Of a stretch of 64,000 nt of DNA, positions 44,743-53,394 are shown one piece after another. A model generated the notes under the pieces. It was not told the DNA's origin. It searched no databases and saw only the letters and a program-made list of their open reading frames with translations. Numbering within the stretch: the stretch's first letter is position 1; every line of letters starts with the position of its first letter. The DNA comes from JBBQZU01 sp038207425 (GTDB lineage: Bacteria; Bacteroidota; Bacteroidia; Flavobacteriales_D; Cryomorphaceae): assembly GCA_038207425.1 (NCBI GenBank), contig JBBQZU010000002.1, positions 1-64,000 on the forward strand, given 5' to 3'. A program made the position numbers and the translations under genes.

Positions 44743-46268
44743 CAGGATAGCGTATCAATTCCCTTAAGCATTCTGCTCATGCATTCGTCCTTTCCTAAAA
44801 GTGCCATTATGTCAAACATGCCAGGGCCCATTCCTTCACCGGTAATGATCAGACGAAGATTAGGAAGTATTGCCCCCATACCGAGTCCATTGCTTTCCAG
44901 AAATGATTTGAATATTGCATCAAGTGTTGCTGCATCAAATGAAGAAGCGCCACTGAAGCTGTCCATCAATGTTTTCATTTGGCGCGGCGTTTCTTCCATC
45001 TTCCACTTTTTAGCCACAGTTTGATCATCGTATTGTTGTGGCGCTGTAAAAAGATAGAGACCATTATCGACTATTTCTGGCACGAAGGATGCCCTTTCCT
45101 TCATCAAGCGACAAACTTCTTGTAAAAATGCTCTGTCGTTATTTAAATTTCGATTGTCAACAATGGGTTTTATGGTATCGGCCAATTCCACATCAGCTTT
45201 GGATCTTAGGTATTGCTGATTGAACCACTTAGCCTTGTCAGGGTCAAATTTAGCTCCGGCTTTTCCTACCCTTTCGAGTGAAAATGACTGCACCAATTCG
45301 TCCAGCGAAAACATCTCCTGCGGTGTTCCGGGATTCCAGCCAAGTAATGCGAGCATATTAATAAATGCTTCGGGAAAATATCCCCTTTCGCGGTATCCAC
45401 TCGATTTTTCGCCGGTTACTGGATCAGTCCAGTTGAGCGGAAAAACTGGGAAGCCGAGTCTATCGCCATCTCTTTTGCTCAATTTCCCATTTCCGTCAGG
45501 TCTGAGGAGTAAGGGAAGATGCGCAAATTCTGGAGCCTTCCAATCAAAAGCATCATATAGCATTTGATGCATGGGTGCAGATGGCAGCCATTCCTCACCC
45601 CTTATTACGTGTGTAATTTCCATAAGGTGGTCATCAACAATATTTGCCAGGTGATAGGTAGGCATTCCATCACTTTTAAAAAGAACCTTATCGTCGAGTT
45701 GATTGGTGTTTACAACTACCCAGCCTCTTATGATATCAAGCACCTTGACTTCTGTATTTCTCGGCATTTTAAACCTTATTACATAGGGTACATTATCTGC
45801 CAAAAGTTTCTGAATGTCATCGGCACTCAAGGTGAGTGCATTGCGCATGGTTTCACGCGTTATGGCATTGTATTGAGGTGACGCTACTTTAGCTGCCTTT
45901 AATCGTTCGCGCATCAAATCAAGTTCATCAGTAGTGTCAAATGCAAAGTAAGCTTTGCCTTCGGCTACGAGCTGATCGGCATAAGCCCGGTATATTGGTT
46001 TGCGCTCACTTTGCTTATAAGGGCCGTAGCTTCCGCCAAATGACGGGCCTTCAGAGGGAGCAATTCCGCACCAGGTAAGCGCATCTATAATATACTCTTC
46101 AGCACCGGGTACAAATCGACCCTGGTCCGTGTCTTCTATTCTCAATAAAAAGTCACCACCGTGCTTTTTGGCAAATAAATAATTGTACAGAGCCGTGCGA
46201 ACTCCACCCATGTGAAGGGGTCCTGTTGGGCTGGGTGCAAAACGAACGCGCACTCGTGAGTTGGTCAT
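44742..46268 (-). CDS. gltX: Glutamyl-tRNA synthetase
   Basis: A 508-aa class I synthetase. The HIGH-type motif is PSPTGPLHMGGVRTALYN, and the KMSKS loop is LSKRDGD. The discriminating region and the C-terminal anticodon-binding domain follow. ATG 46268 is chosen over TTG 46277. Because gatA is also present, this enzyme is likely non-discriminating (charging tRNA-Gln with Glu), an inference. Divergent from the methyltransferase gene. Confidence 0.96.
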   Translation of the reverse strand: MTNSRVRVRFAPSPTGPLHMGGVRTALYNYLFAKKHGGDFLLRIEDTDQGRFVPGAEEYIIDALTWCGIAPSEGPSFGGSYGPYKQSERKPIYRAYADQLVAEGKAYFAFDTTDELDLMRERLKAAKVASPQYNAITRETMRNALTLSADDIQKLLADNVPYVIRFKMPRNTEVKVLDIIRGWVVVNTNQLDDKVLFKSDGMPTYHLANIVDDHLMEITHVIRGEEWLPSAPMHQMLYDAFDWKAPEFAHLPLLLRPDGNGKLSKRDGDRLGFPVFPLNWTDPVTGEKSSGYRERGYFPEAFINMLALLGWNPGTPQEMFSLDELVQSFSLERVGKAGAKFDPDKAKWFNQQYLRSKADVELADTIKPIVDNRNLNNDRAFLQEVCRLMKERASFVPEIVDNGLYLFTAPQQYDDQTVAKKWKMEETPRQMKTLMDSFSGASSFDAATLDAIFKSFLESNGLGMGAILPNLRLIITGEGMGPGMFDIMALLGKDECMSRMLKGIDTLS

Positions 46269-46314
46269 TGAGATCAAGATTTAAGGGCGCAAAGATAAGG
46301 TAAACAGTACATAC

Positions 46315-46322
46315 TATCTTTG
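46315..46322 (+). promoter_or_regulatory. Candidate -7 element for the methyltransferase, leaderless arrangement
   Basis: TATCTTTG fits TAnnTTTG exactly but ends only 6 bp before the ATG at 46329. Transcription would begin at or next to the start codon. It sits in the 60-bp spacer between divergent gltX and the methyltransferase. Confidence 0.55.
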
Positions 46323-46328
46323 CATGCA

Positions 46329-47174
46329 ATGGCTGCAGATACAAAGTACGCATTTCAATATGCACTGCTCGATTTCGGCAATGGGCGAAAATTAGAGCGC
46401 TTTGGTGATATTGTAGTAAATCGGCCTGAAGTATTGGCAACAGGCAATCGTCTTAGCAACTTAAAAGATTGGAATTCCGACTTGGTAGCAAGATTTGAAG
46501 AAGACCGTAATCAGGCGGGTATTTGGTATAATTCAGAATCAATGCCGGCCTTATGGCGTGTTGAATTTATGTCGGGGCAGGTAAAATGGTATGCAATATG
46601 CAAACCCGGACGTTTTAAGCATCTCGGTCTTTTTCCTGAGCAAGCGAGGCATTGGCAATTTTTAGTTGAAAATATTAAAGCTGGACAAAAAGTGCTAAAC
46701 CTCTTCGGATATACAGGAGCAGCCAGCCTAACAGCCGCACTTTGCGGTGCTGATGTATATCATGTTGATTCATCTCGATCCGTAATAAATTGGGCTGCTG
46801 AGAATGCTCGGCTTAACAATGTATCATCCATACATTGGGTATGTGAAGACGCTCTCAAATTTGCTGAAAAAGAAGTGAGAAGGGGGCGCAGGTATAACTT
46901 CATAATCATGGATCCCCCGGTATATGGAAGAGGAAAAAATGGTGAGCACTGGAAATTGGAAGAGCTCTTGCCAACTCTCATAAAAACTGCTATTTCATTG
47001 CTTTCTCAAGGTGGATACATCATACTAAATACATATTCTCCTGTCGTCTCGCTCGTCAATATGACAGCATTATTTGAAAAAAATGGACTAACACACAACG
47101 AGTCTGGTTGGCTTAGCGTTGATACCATAGTTGGACGTAAACTGAACTTGAGTAAATTCGTTATTGCATCATAG
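46329..47174 (+). CDS. SAM-dependent methyltransferase (RlmI/RlmK-like fold)
   Basis: A 281-aa class I methyltransferase. The SAM-binding motif I is VLNLFGYTGAASLTAALCGA; motif IV with the catalytic-type Pro is IIMDPPVYGRGKNG. An N-terminal region precedes the Rossmann fold and resembles rRNA methyltransferases of the RlmI/RlmK (COG1092) group. Likely an rRNA cytosine or guanine methyltransferase; the exact target is not readable. ATG 46329 is chosen; TTG 46320 is possible. Confidence 0.85.
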   Translation: MAADTKYAFQYALLDFGNGRKLERFGDIVVNRPEVLATGNRLSNLKDWNSDLVARFEEDRNQAGIWYNSESMPALWRVEFMSGQVKWYAICKPGRFKHLGLFPEQARHWQFLVENIKAGQKVLNLFGYTGAASLTAALCGADVYHVDSSRSVINWAAENARLNNVSSIHWVCEDALKFAEKEVRRGRRYNFIIMDPPVYGRGKNGEHWKLEELLPTLIKTAISLLSQGGYIILNTYSPVVSLVNMTALFEKNGLTHNESGWLSVDTIVGRKLNLSKFVIAS

Positions 47175-47234
47175 TACAATTCTATTGTGCAATGTGTAAT
47201 TTAGCAGGTTGAGGCTCGGGAATAAATAAACTTC

Positions 47235-50200
47235 ATGATGAACCAAATAACATATAATACACTGATTCAAAAATTGGATGCTTTCATTCGAAAGTATTAT
47301 CAGAATCAGATAATACGCGGCTCGCTCTATTTCGTCGGTATTGCTGTTGCAGCAGTACTCACTTCGGTACTTCTCGAATACTTTGGCCGCTTTTCTACAT
47401 CGGTGAGAGCTTTTATGTTTTTCGGACTTTTACTTGCATTTGTACTTCTATTTGTAAGGTTTATAGCTATTCCGGCATTAAAGCTATTCCGACTCGGGAA
47501 AGTAATTTCGCACGAAGATGCATCGCTGATAATCGGCACCCACTTTCCTGCTGTGAATGACAAACTTTTGAATACACTTCAACTAAAAAGGCAGGCTGAG
47601 GTCTTTTCGGGCGATACTACTTTGCTTCTGGCGAGTATTGATCAGCGTATTGAAACATTACAACCAGTTCCTTTTGCATCAGCCATAAATTTTGGTGAAA
47701 ACCGCAAATACCTCAAATACGTTTTACCGCCTGTAATTCTGGCCGGATTGCTACTTATTATTGCACCATCCATTCTCAGAGAAGGAACACAAAGGCTGGT
47801 ATCTTATAATGTTGAATATGTTCCTGTTGCGCCATTCACTTTCGGCATCAATACCAACGAGCTCGAAGTACCTCTCAATTCGGACTTTGAACTGAATGTG
47901 CTCTGTGAAGGTGCATATGTGCCTTCAGAGATGAGCGTGTCTATCGAAGGGAAATTATTTCGCCTTAAAGCGTCTGGTGCTGGAAATTTCAGCTACATTT
48001 TCCGAAAGGTGCGAAACGACGTTATTTTCAGACTTACCGCTGACGGATATTACTCATCAGCCCATACATTGAAAGTACTTCCGACCGCATCAGTTGTTGA
48101 TTTTGAAATAGCCCTGAAGTATCCTGAATACATAGGTAAACCGGAAGAAACCCTAAGCAATACGGGCAATCTTCGCATACCTGAAGGAACAACAATCGCG
48201 TGGAATTTTAATACCCGACACGCTGACGGCCTTAACATCATTTTTACGGACACAACCGTAGCGTTAACTGGAAAAGCCAATGGTAAATATGTTCATCAGC
48301 GCAATGCTTATTTCTCTGACAACTACAAACTGATTGCTTTTAACAAAATTGTGGGAGCGCGCGACACCATGTCTTATCGCATTGATGTGGTAAAAGATGC
48401 TTTTCCTAAAATTCAAATCGAGTCGGCTTCAGATAGCACAGATAGCCGCCGTACGTTCTTTACCGGCTTAGCAAGTGACGACTACGGCATCGTTCGCCTT
48501 ATATTTCACTTTAACGTAGTAAGAAAGGATGCTTCAGAAGAAAAGTTTCAAGAGTCGCTTTCCTTGAACAGTCAAACAGCGCAAGAGTTTTATCATTTCA
48601 AAGACTTCACAAATCTCAGTTTACTACCAGGCGAGCAAATAGAATATTATTTCGAAGTCTGGGATAATGATAGGGTAAATGGAAGCAAGTCAAGCCGCAG
48701 TCTACGCCAGATGTACAAAGCTCCTTCATTGGAAGAGCTGCAGGAAGAGCGCCAAAACATCTCTGATCAAATTAAAGATAAACTTGACGATGCCATTAAG
48801 CAGGCTGCATTGCTGCAGAAGGATCTTAGCGAATTGAATAAAGACCTTCTTCAGAACAAAGAAATGAGCTGGCAGGAAAAAAAGAGAATTGAAGATTTGC
48901 TGAAGAAGCAGAAAAACCTTGAACGCGAAGTAGAATCGATTCGGAATGAGCGTAGTATGATGCAACAGAAGCAAGAGAATTTTCTGCAGCAAAGTGAAAG
49001 CATCCTTGATAAGCAACGCCAGTTAGATAAACTATTCGATCAGGTGATGAGTGATGACATGAAGGAGATGTACAAGAAGCTCGAAGAATTGATGAAAGAA
49101 ATGGATCAGAATGCAATTCAACAGGAATTGGAAAATCTCAAAATGGACAATGAACAGTTGGAGAAAGAGCTAGACAGAGCGTTGGAGCTGTTCAAACAAA
49201 TGGAGTTTGAGCAGGAATTTGAACAAACGATGGAAAAACTTGACCAGCTTGCTGAGGAAGAAGAAAGGTTAGCACAGGAAAGTAAAGAAGGAGAAAAATC
49301 ATCTGAAGAGCTCAAAGAAAAACAAGATGAGCTAAACAAGAAGTTTGAAGAGCTGCAAAAAGATTTGAATGACCTGGATAAGAAAAATCAGGAGCTTGAA
49401 AGCCCAATGAATATGCCCAACACTGAGCAAATGGAAGAAAATATTAAACAAGAAATGGAAAAGGCATCTGAAGATCTCGAGAAAAAAAAGCAACAAAAAG
49501 CTTCCGAGTCTCAAAAAAGCGCAGCGCAGCAGATGAAGGATATGGCAAAGAAGATGCAGGATGCTATGGATGAATCCGCTTCTGAAAGCGCACAGGAAGA
49601 TATGGATGCGCTTAGGGCTCTGCTGGAAAATATCATACAGCTATCATTTGATCAGGAAGCAATAATGGAAGAACTCAGGACATTAGAACCCGAAGATCCC
49701 AACTATACCAAGATTGGCCAAAAGCAAAAGAAATTGCAGGATGATAGCAAGATGGTTGAGGATTCCCTGTACGCATTATCCAAAAGAGTTGTACAAATAG
49801 AACCTATTGTAAATCAAGAAATTGCAATTATCAATAAAAACATCCGACTTTCACTAGAGGAAATAAGTGACCGTATTACCGCAAATGCGGCCATGAGACA
49901 ACAATATTCAATGACCTCATTCAATAACCTCGCATTGTTGCTTGACGAGGCGCTAAAACAGATGCAACAGGCCATGGCCAATCAGATGCCCGGAACAGGC
50001 AATTGTCAAAAACCTGGAGGTGCCGGTTCAAAACCTTCTTCCGGTAAAATGAGTAAGATGCAGGAAGAAATGGGCAAAAAGCTGGAGCAAATGCAAAAAG
50101 CATTGCAGAAAGGACAGACACCGGGCGACCGCAAACCTGGTACTGGTACTCAGCAAATGAGCATGGAAATAGCAAAAATGGCCGCAGAACAGGCCGCTAT

Positions 50201-50582
50201 CAGAAAAGAAATAGAAAAGATGGCCCAACAGCTCAATCAAGAAGGTAAAGGCGCAGGAAATGGCTTAAAAGAAATAGCCGAGAAAATGGAAGAAACTGAG
50301 AAAGATTTGGTGAACCTGAAAATCAGCCCTGAAACAATGAAACGTCAGCAGGATATCTTAACCCGACTTCTCGAATCTGAAAAAGCCGACAGAGAAAGAG
50401 AACAAGACAACAAACGAGAAAGCAAAAGTCCAGGACTATTCGACCCTATAAACCCAGCACAATATATTGACTACAACAAAATCAAGTCAAGAGAAGTAGA
50501 ATTATTGCGCACAGTACCGGCAAATCTCAAGCCTTATTACAAAGATCGCGTGAATGAATATTTTCTTAATTTTGAAGACTGA
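47235..50582 (+). CDS. DUF4175-family large membrane/coiled-coil protein
   Basis: A 1115-aa protein. Two membrane helices (~28-48 and ~58-78) and a third at ~157-175 are followed by a beta-rich extracytoplasmic region (~185-490) and then a very long, Glu/Lys/Gln-rich coiled coil (~500-780), with more helices up to ~1080 (repeated KMQEEMGKKLEQMQ-type heptads). It resembles the DUF4175 family of Bacteroidota. No enzymatic motif is visible. A structural or mechanical role across the periplasm is plausible. The next gene begins 6 bp downstream. Confidence 0.75.
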   Translation: MMNQITYNTLIQKLDAFIRKYYQNQIIRGSLYFVGIAVAAVLTSVLLEYFGRFSTSVRAFMFFGLLLAFVLLFVRFIAIPALKLFRLGKVISHEDASLIIGTHFPAVNDKLLNTLQLKRQAEVFSGDTTLLLASIDQRIETLQPVPFASAINFGENRKYLKYVLPPVILAGLLLIIAPSILREGTQRLVSYNVEYVPVAPFTFGINTNELEVPLNSDFELNVLCEGAYVPSEMSVSIEGKLFRLKASGAGNFSYIFRKVRNDVIFRLTADGYYSSAHTLKVLPTASVVDFEIALKYPEYIGKPEETLSNTGNLRIPEGTTIAWNFNTRHADGLNIIFTDTTVALTGKANGKYVHQRNAYFSDNYKLIAFNKIVGARDTMSYRIDVVKDAFPKIQIESASDSTDSRRTFFTGLASDDYGIVRLIFHFNVVRKDASEEKFQESLSLNSQTAQEFYHFKDFTNLSLLPGEQIEYYFEVWDNDRVNGSKSSRSLRQMYKAPSLEELQEERQNISDQIKDKLDDAIKQAALLQKDLSELNKDLLQNKEMSWQEKKRIEDLLKKQKNLEREVESIRNERSMMQQKQENFLQQSESILDKQRQLDKLFDQVMSDDMKEMYKKLEELMKEMDQNAIQQELENLKMDNEQLEKELDRALELFKQMEFEQEFEQTMEKLDQLAEEEERLAQESKEGEKSSEELKEKQDELNKKFEELQKDLNDLDKKNQELESPMNMPNTEQMEENIKQEMEKASEDLEKKKQQKASESQKSAAQQMKDMAKKMQDAMDESASESAQEDMDALRALLENIIQLSFDQEAIMEELRTLEPEDPNYTKIGQKQKKLQDDSKMVEDSLYALSKRVVQIEPIVNQEIAIINKNIRLSLEEISDRITANAAMRQQYSMTSFNNLALLLDEALKQMQQAMANQMPGTGNCQKPGGAGSKPSSGKMSKMQEEMGKKLEQMQKALQKGQTPGDRKPGTGTQQMSMEIAKMAAEQAAIRKEIEKMAQQLNQEGKGAGNGLKEIAEKMEETEKDLVNLKISPETMKRQQDILTRLLESEKADREREQDNKRESKSPGLFDPINPAQYIDYNKIKSREVELLRTVPANLKPYYKDRVNEYFLNFED

Positions 50583-50588
50583 GTAAAG

Positions 50589-51032
50589 ATGATTACAACC
50601 GAAACTGCACGTATGGAAAGCTTAGAATTTTCTTCGAAAGGAGATAACATTACCATTGTAGAGCGGCTTATTGACGAACTTTGTGATAAGTATAAAATTC
50701 AGGAAGAGCATTACGGTAATATCCTTATTGCTCTTACTGAAGCAGCCAATAATGCAATCTATCATGGAAATAAACAGGATAGTACCAAGAAGGTGTTGGT
50801 TCATTACAGTGCGAGCCCAGATAATTTTTTCTTCAGAATAGAAGATGAAGGCCCTGGCTTTGATTTCAATAATGTACCGGATCCGACATCACCTGAGAAC
50901 ATCGAGAAGCCTAATGGTAGGGGTGTATTTCTTATGAAGCACCTCAGCGATGACTTAAAATTTATGGAAGATGGCAGGGTGGTAGAAATTACTTTCAAAA
51001 ACCTATCAAAGCCCATAAGTATTTCGGCTTGA
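50589..51032 (+). CDS. Anti-sigma-factor-like histidine-kinase-fold ATPase (RsbW/SpoIIAB-like)
   Basis: A 147-aa GHKL ATPase domain. The N-box reads LTEAANNAIYHGN, G1 is EDEGPGFDF, and the lid/G2 region is NGRGVFLMKHLSDD. The isolated domain with no HisKA part resembles RsbW-type serine kinases or anti-sigma factors. No anti-anti-sigma (STAS) or sigma gene is adjacent, so the target is open. It sits 6 bp after DUF4175 and one base before ybeY, so it is likely co-expressed. Confidence 0.88.
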   Translation: MITTETARMESLEFSSKGDNITIVERLIDELCDKYKIQEEHYGNILIALTEAANNAIYHGNKQDSTKKVLVHYSASPDNFFFRIEDEGPGFDFNNVPDPTSPENIEKPNGRGVFLMKHLSDDLKFMEDGRVVEITFKNLSKPISISA

Positions 51033-51033
51033 A

Positions 51034-51465
51034 ATGGCATTGCCTTCCCGAATCTCTTTCAACTATCAACATTCCTCCTTCAGAGTACGCAAAACCGGTC
51101 AGGTAAAGAATTGGCTTGTTACCGTGGTACATGAATTCGGGTTCCATATTGATTCGCTCGGATTTGTGTTCTGTGATGATGAATTTCTGCTTAAGCTAAA
51201 TATTGAACACCTTGACCATGATACATATACCGATGTAATTAGCTTTAATTACAGCACAGGTAAACAAATATCAGGAGAAATCTACATTAGCTGTGACCGC
51301 ATTAAAGCCAATAGCAAAAGCTATAAAGTAAAATTACCAGATGAGCTTCATAGAGTAATGATACACGGCGTGTTACATATAATTGGATATCAAGATTATA
51401 CAGCCATTCAAAAAACTGAAATGGCTGCAAAAGAGAATTATTGCCTATCTTTGCGCTCCTTTTAA
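51034..51465 (+). CDS. ybeY: Endoribonuclease YbeY
   Basis: A 143-aa metal-dependent RNase involved in 16S rRNA 3' maturation and ribosome quality control. The signature HGVLHIIGYQD lies near the C-terminus. The third ligand position of the family motif HxxxHxxxxxH is Asp here (GYQD). YVISFNY-type (TDVISFNY) and GEIYIS strands are conserved. The H-to-D change is, from memory, common in Bacteroidota YbeY. It carries a candidate internal promoter for mnmG near its 3' end. Confidence 0.9.
   Translation: MALPSRISFNYQHSSFRVRKTGQVKNWLVTVVHEFGFHIDSLGFVFCDDEFLLKLNIEHLDHDTYTDVISFNYSTGKQISGEIYISCDRIKANSKSYKVKLPDELHRVMIHGVLHIIGYQDYTAIQKTEMAAKENYCLSLRSF
51446..51453 (+). promoter_or_regulatory. Candidate -7 element for mnmG inside the ybeY 3' end
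   Basis: TATCTTTG fits TAnnTTTG exactly, 30 bp before the mnmG ATG. It would let mnmG be transcribed independently of the upstream genes. Confidence 0.55.
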
Positions 51466-51483
51466 ATTTCCTAAAATCAAGTT

Positions 51484-53373
51484 ATGTTTGGTGAATATGA
51501 TGTGATCGTGGTGGGAGCCGGCCATGCAGGAAATGAAGCTGCTGCGGCAGCAGCAAATCTTGGTTCCAAAGTACTTATGGTAACCATGAACATGAATACC
51601 ATTGGGCAAATGTCATGCAATCCGGCAATGGGGGGAATAGCCAAAGGGCAGATTGTCCGAGAAATAGATGCATTGGGTGGCTATTCCGGAATTATAAGTG
51701 ACCAAAGCAGCATTCAATTCAGAATGCTTAATAAATCTAAAGGGCCTGCTATGTGGAGCCCACGCACGCAAAACGATCGGATGCGTTTTGCTGAAACATG
51801 GCGAAGCATGCTTGAGCAAACGCCTAACGTCGATTTCTTTCAGGATATGGTGAAAGAAGTAATAATCGGCGCAGATGGAAGAGCATGCGGTGTAATTACA
51901 GGAATAGGTTTAAAGTTCAAAGGAAAAGCTGTAATTGTAACAAGCGGAACTTTTCTCAATGGAGTAATTCATATTGGAGAAAAACAATTTGGTGGGGGTA
52001 GAGCAGGTGAAAAAGCTGCTTATGGCATCACCGAGCAGCTAATAATATTAGGATTCAGTCACGGTCGCATGAAAACTGGTACGCCTCCCCGGCTTGACGG
52101 AAGATCCATAGATTATAGTAAAATGGAAGAGCAACCTGGCGACATTACACCAGGAAAATTCAGCTTTATTCCGACTGCAACTATGGACCGCCAGGTTTCC
52201 TGTCATATTACCTATACCAATGAAACCGTTCACGATATTCTAAGATCGGGCTTTGACAGATCACCGATGTTCAATGGCCGAATCCAAGGCTTGGGACCTC
52301 GATATTGTCCATCTATTGAAGATAAAATCGACCGGTTCGCTGACCGCAATAGACATCAATTATTTGTAGAACCTGAGGGACTAAACACTGTTGAAGTATA
52401 CCTAAATGGCTTTTCTTCGAGTTTGCCTGAAGATATTCAAATGGCAGCCTTGCAGCAGATACCAGGCTTGGAGAATGTACGCATGTTCAGGCCGGGCTAC
52501 GCAATTGAGTATGACTACTTCCCTCCTACACAACTTACAAATACGCTAGAAACAAAGCTCGTAGAGAATCTCTATTTCGCGGGTCAGATCAATGGTACAA
52601 CGGGTTATGAAGAAGCAGCGTGTCAAGGTTTGATAGCAGGAATTAACGCCCATCAAAAGATTATAGGAAAAGACCCATTCATTCTACAGCGCAGCGAAGC
52701 ATATATTGGTGTACTCATAGATGATTTAATAACCAAAGGGACAGAAGAGCCTTATAGGATGTTCACTTCAAGAGCAGAATTCAGAATATTGCTCAGGCAG
52801 GACAATGCTGATAGCAGGCTTACACCGAGATCTTTCGAAGTCGGACTGGCAAGCAAAGAGAGGATGCTGCAAGTAGAAACGAAACAAAATGCCATTTCAT
52901 CTTTGGTTGCAGGCTTCGCTGCAACGGGCATATCACCCGATGAAGCCAATTCGATTCTAGAAGGTTTAAATTCTAGCTCATTAAAACAACAAGTAAAAGC
53001 GAAGAGCATAATAACAAGACCAAATATTTCTATCAAACACGTCATAGCTATGAGTGATACTCTAAAGAGCATGGCGGCGCACAGAAGGGAAGTCCTTGGT
53101 GATACGATGGCAGACGATATTGAAGAATCAGCAGAAATTCTTATGAAATATGAAGGCTATATCGAGAAAGAAAAAGACATGGCCGAAAAAATCATTAGAC
53201 TTGAAGATATAATTTTAGATCCGGAATTTGAATACAGCAAGATCAAAAGTCTTTCCACTGAAGCCAGAGAAAAGCTTTCTCGAATTCAGCCAGGCACATT
53301 AGGTCAGGCTTCAAGAATCAGCGGAATTTCACCGTCTGATATATCAGTATTATTGGTACATGTAGGTCGATAA
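51484..53373 (+). CDS. mnmG: tRNA uridine 5-carboxymethylaminomethyl modification enzyme MnmG (GidA)
   Basis: A 629-aa FAD enzyme, typical length. The N-terminal FAD motif is VVGAGHAGNEAAAAAANLGSK; MSCNPAMGGIAKGQIVREIDALGG and GRIQGLGPRYCPSIEDK are MnmG signatures. The C-terminal helical domain ends TLGQASRISGISPSDISVLLVHVGR. With MnmE it forms cmnm5U34 in tRNA. In many bacteria gidA sits next to oriC and the par locus; here two parS-like sites begin 5 bp after its stop. Confidence 0.97.
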   Translation: MFGEYDVIVVGAGHAGNEAAAAAANLGSKVLMVTMNMNTIGQMSCNPAMGGIAKGQIVREIDALGGYSGIISDQSSIQFRMLNKSKGPAMWSPRTQNDRMRFAETWRSMLEQTPNVDFFQDMVKEVIIGADGRACGVITGIGLKFKGKAVIVTSGTFLNGVIHIGEKQFGGGRAGEKAAYGITEQLIILGFSHGRMKTGTPPRLDGRSIDYSKMEEQPGDITPGKFSFIPTATMDRQVSCHITYTNETVHDILRSGFDRSPMFNGRIQGLGPRYCPSIEDKIDRFADRNRHQLFVEPEGLNTVEVYLNGFSSSLPEDIQMAALQQIPGLENVRMFRPGYAIEYDYFPPTQLTNTLETKLVENLYFAGQINGTTGYEEAACQGLIAGINAHQKIIGKDPFILQRSEAYIGVLIDDLITKGTEEPYRMFTSRAEFRILLRQDNADSRLTPRSFEVGLASKERMLQVETKQNAISSLVAGFAATGISPDEANSILEGLNSSSLKQQVKAKSIITRPNISIKHVIAMSDTLKSMAAHRREVLGDTMADDIEESAEILMKYEGYIEKEKDMAEKIIRLEDIILDPEFEYSKIKSLSTEAREKLSRIQPGTLGQASRISGISPSDISVLLVHVGR

Positions 53374-53378
53374 ATCAC

Positions 53379-53394
53379 TGTTCCACGTGAAACA
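53379..53394 (+). promoter_or_regulatory. parS-like ParB binding site 1
   Basis: TGTTCCACGTGAAACA is identical to a known form of the Spo0J/ParB parS 16-mer (consensus TGTTNCACGTGAAACA). It is 5 bp after the mnmG stop and contains the GTG start codon of the following gene (53387-53389). A near-exact second copy follows 37 bp on. The match is seen directly; binding is inferred. Confidence 0.85.
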
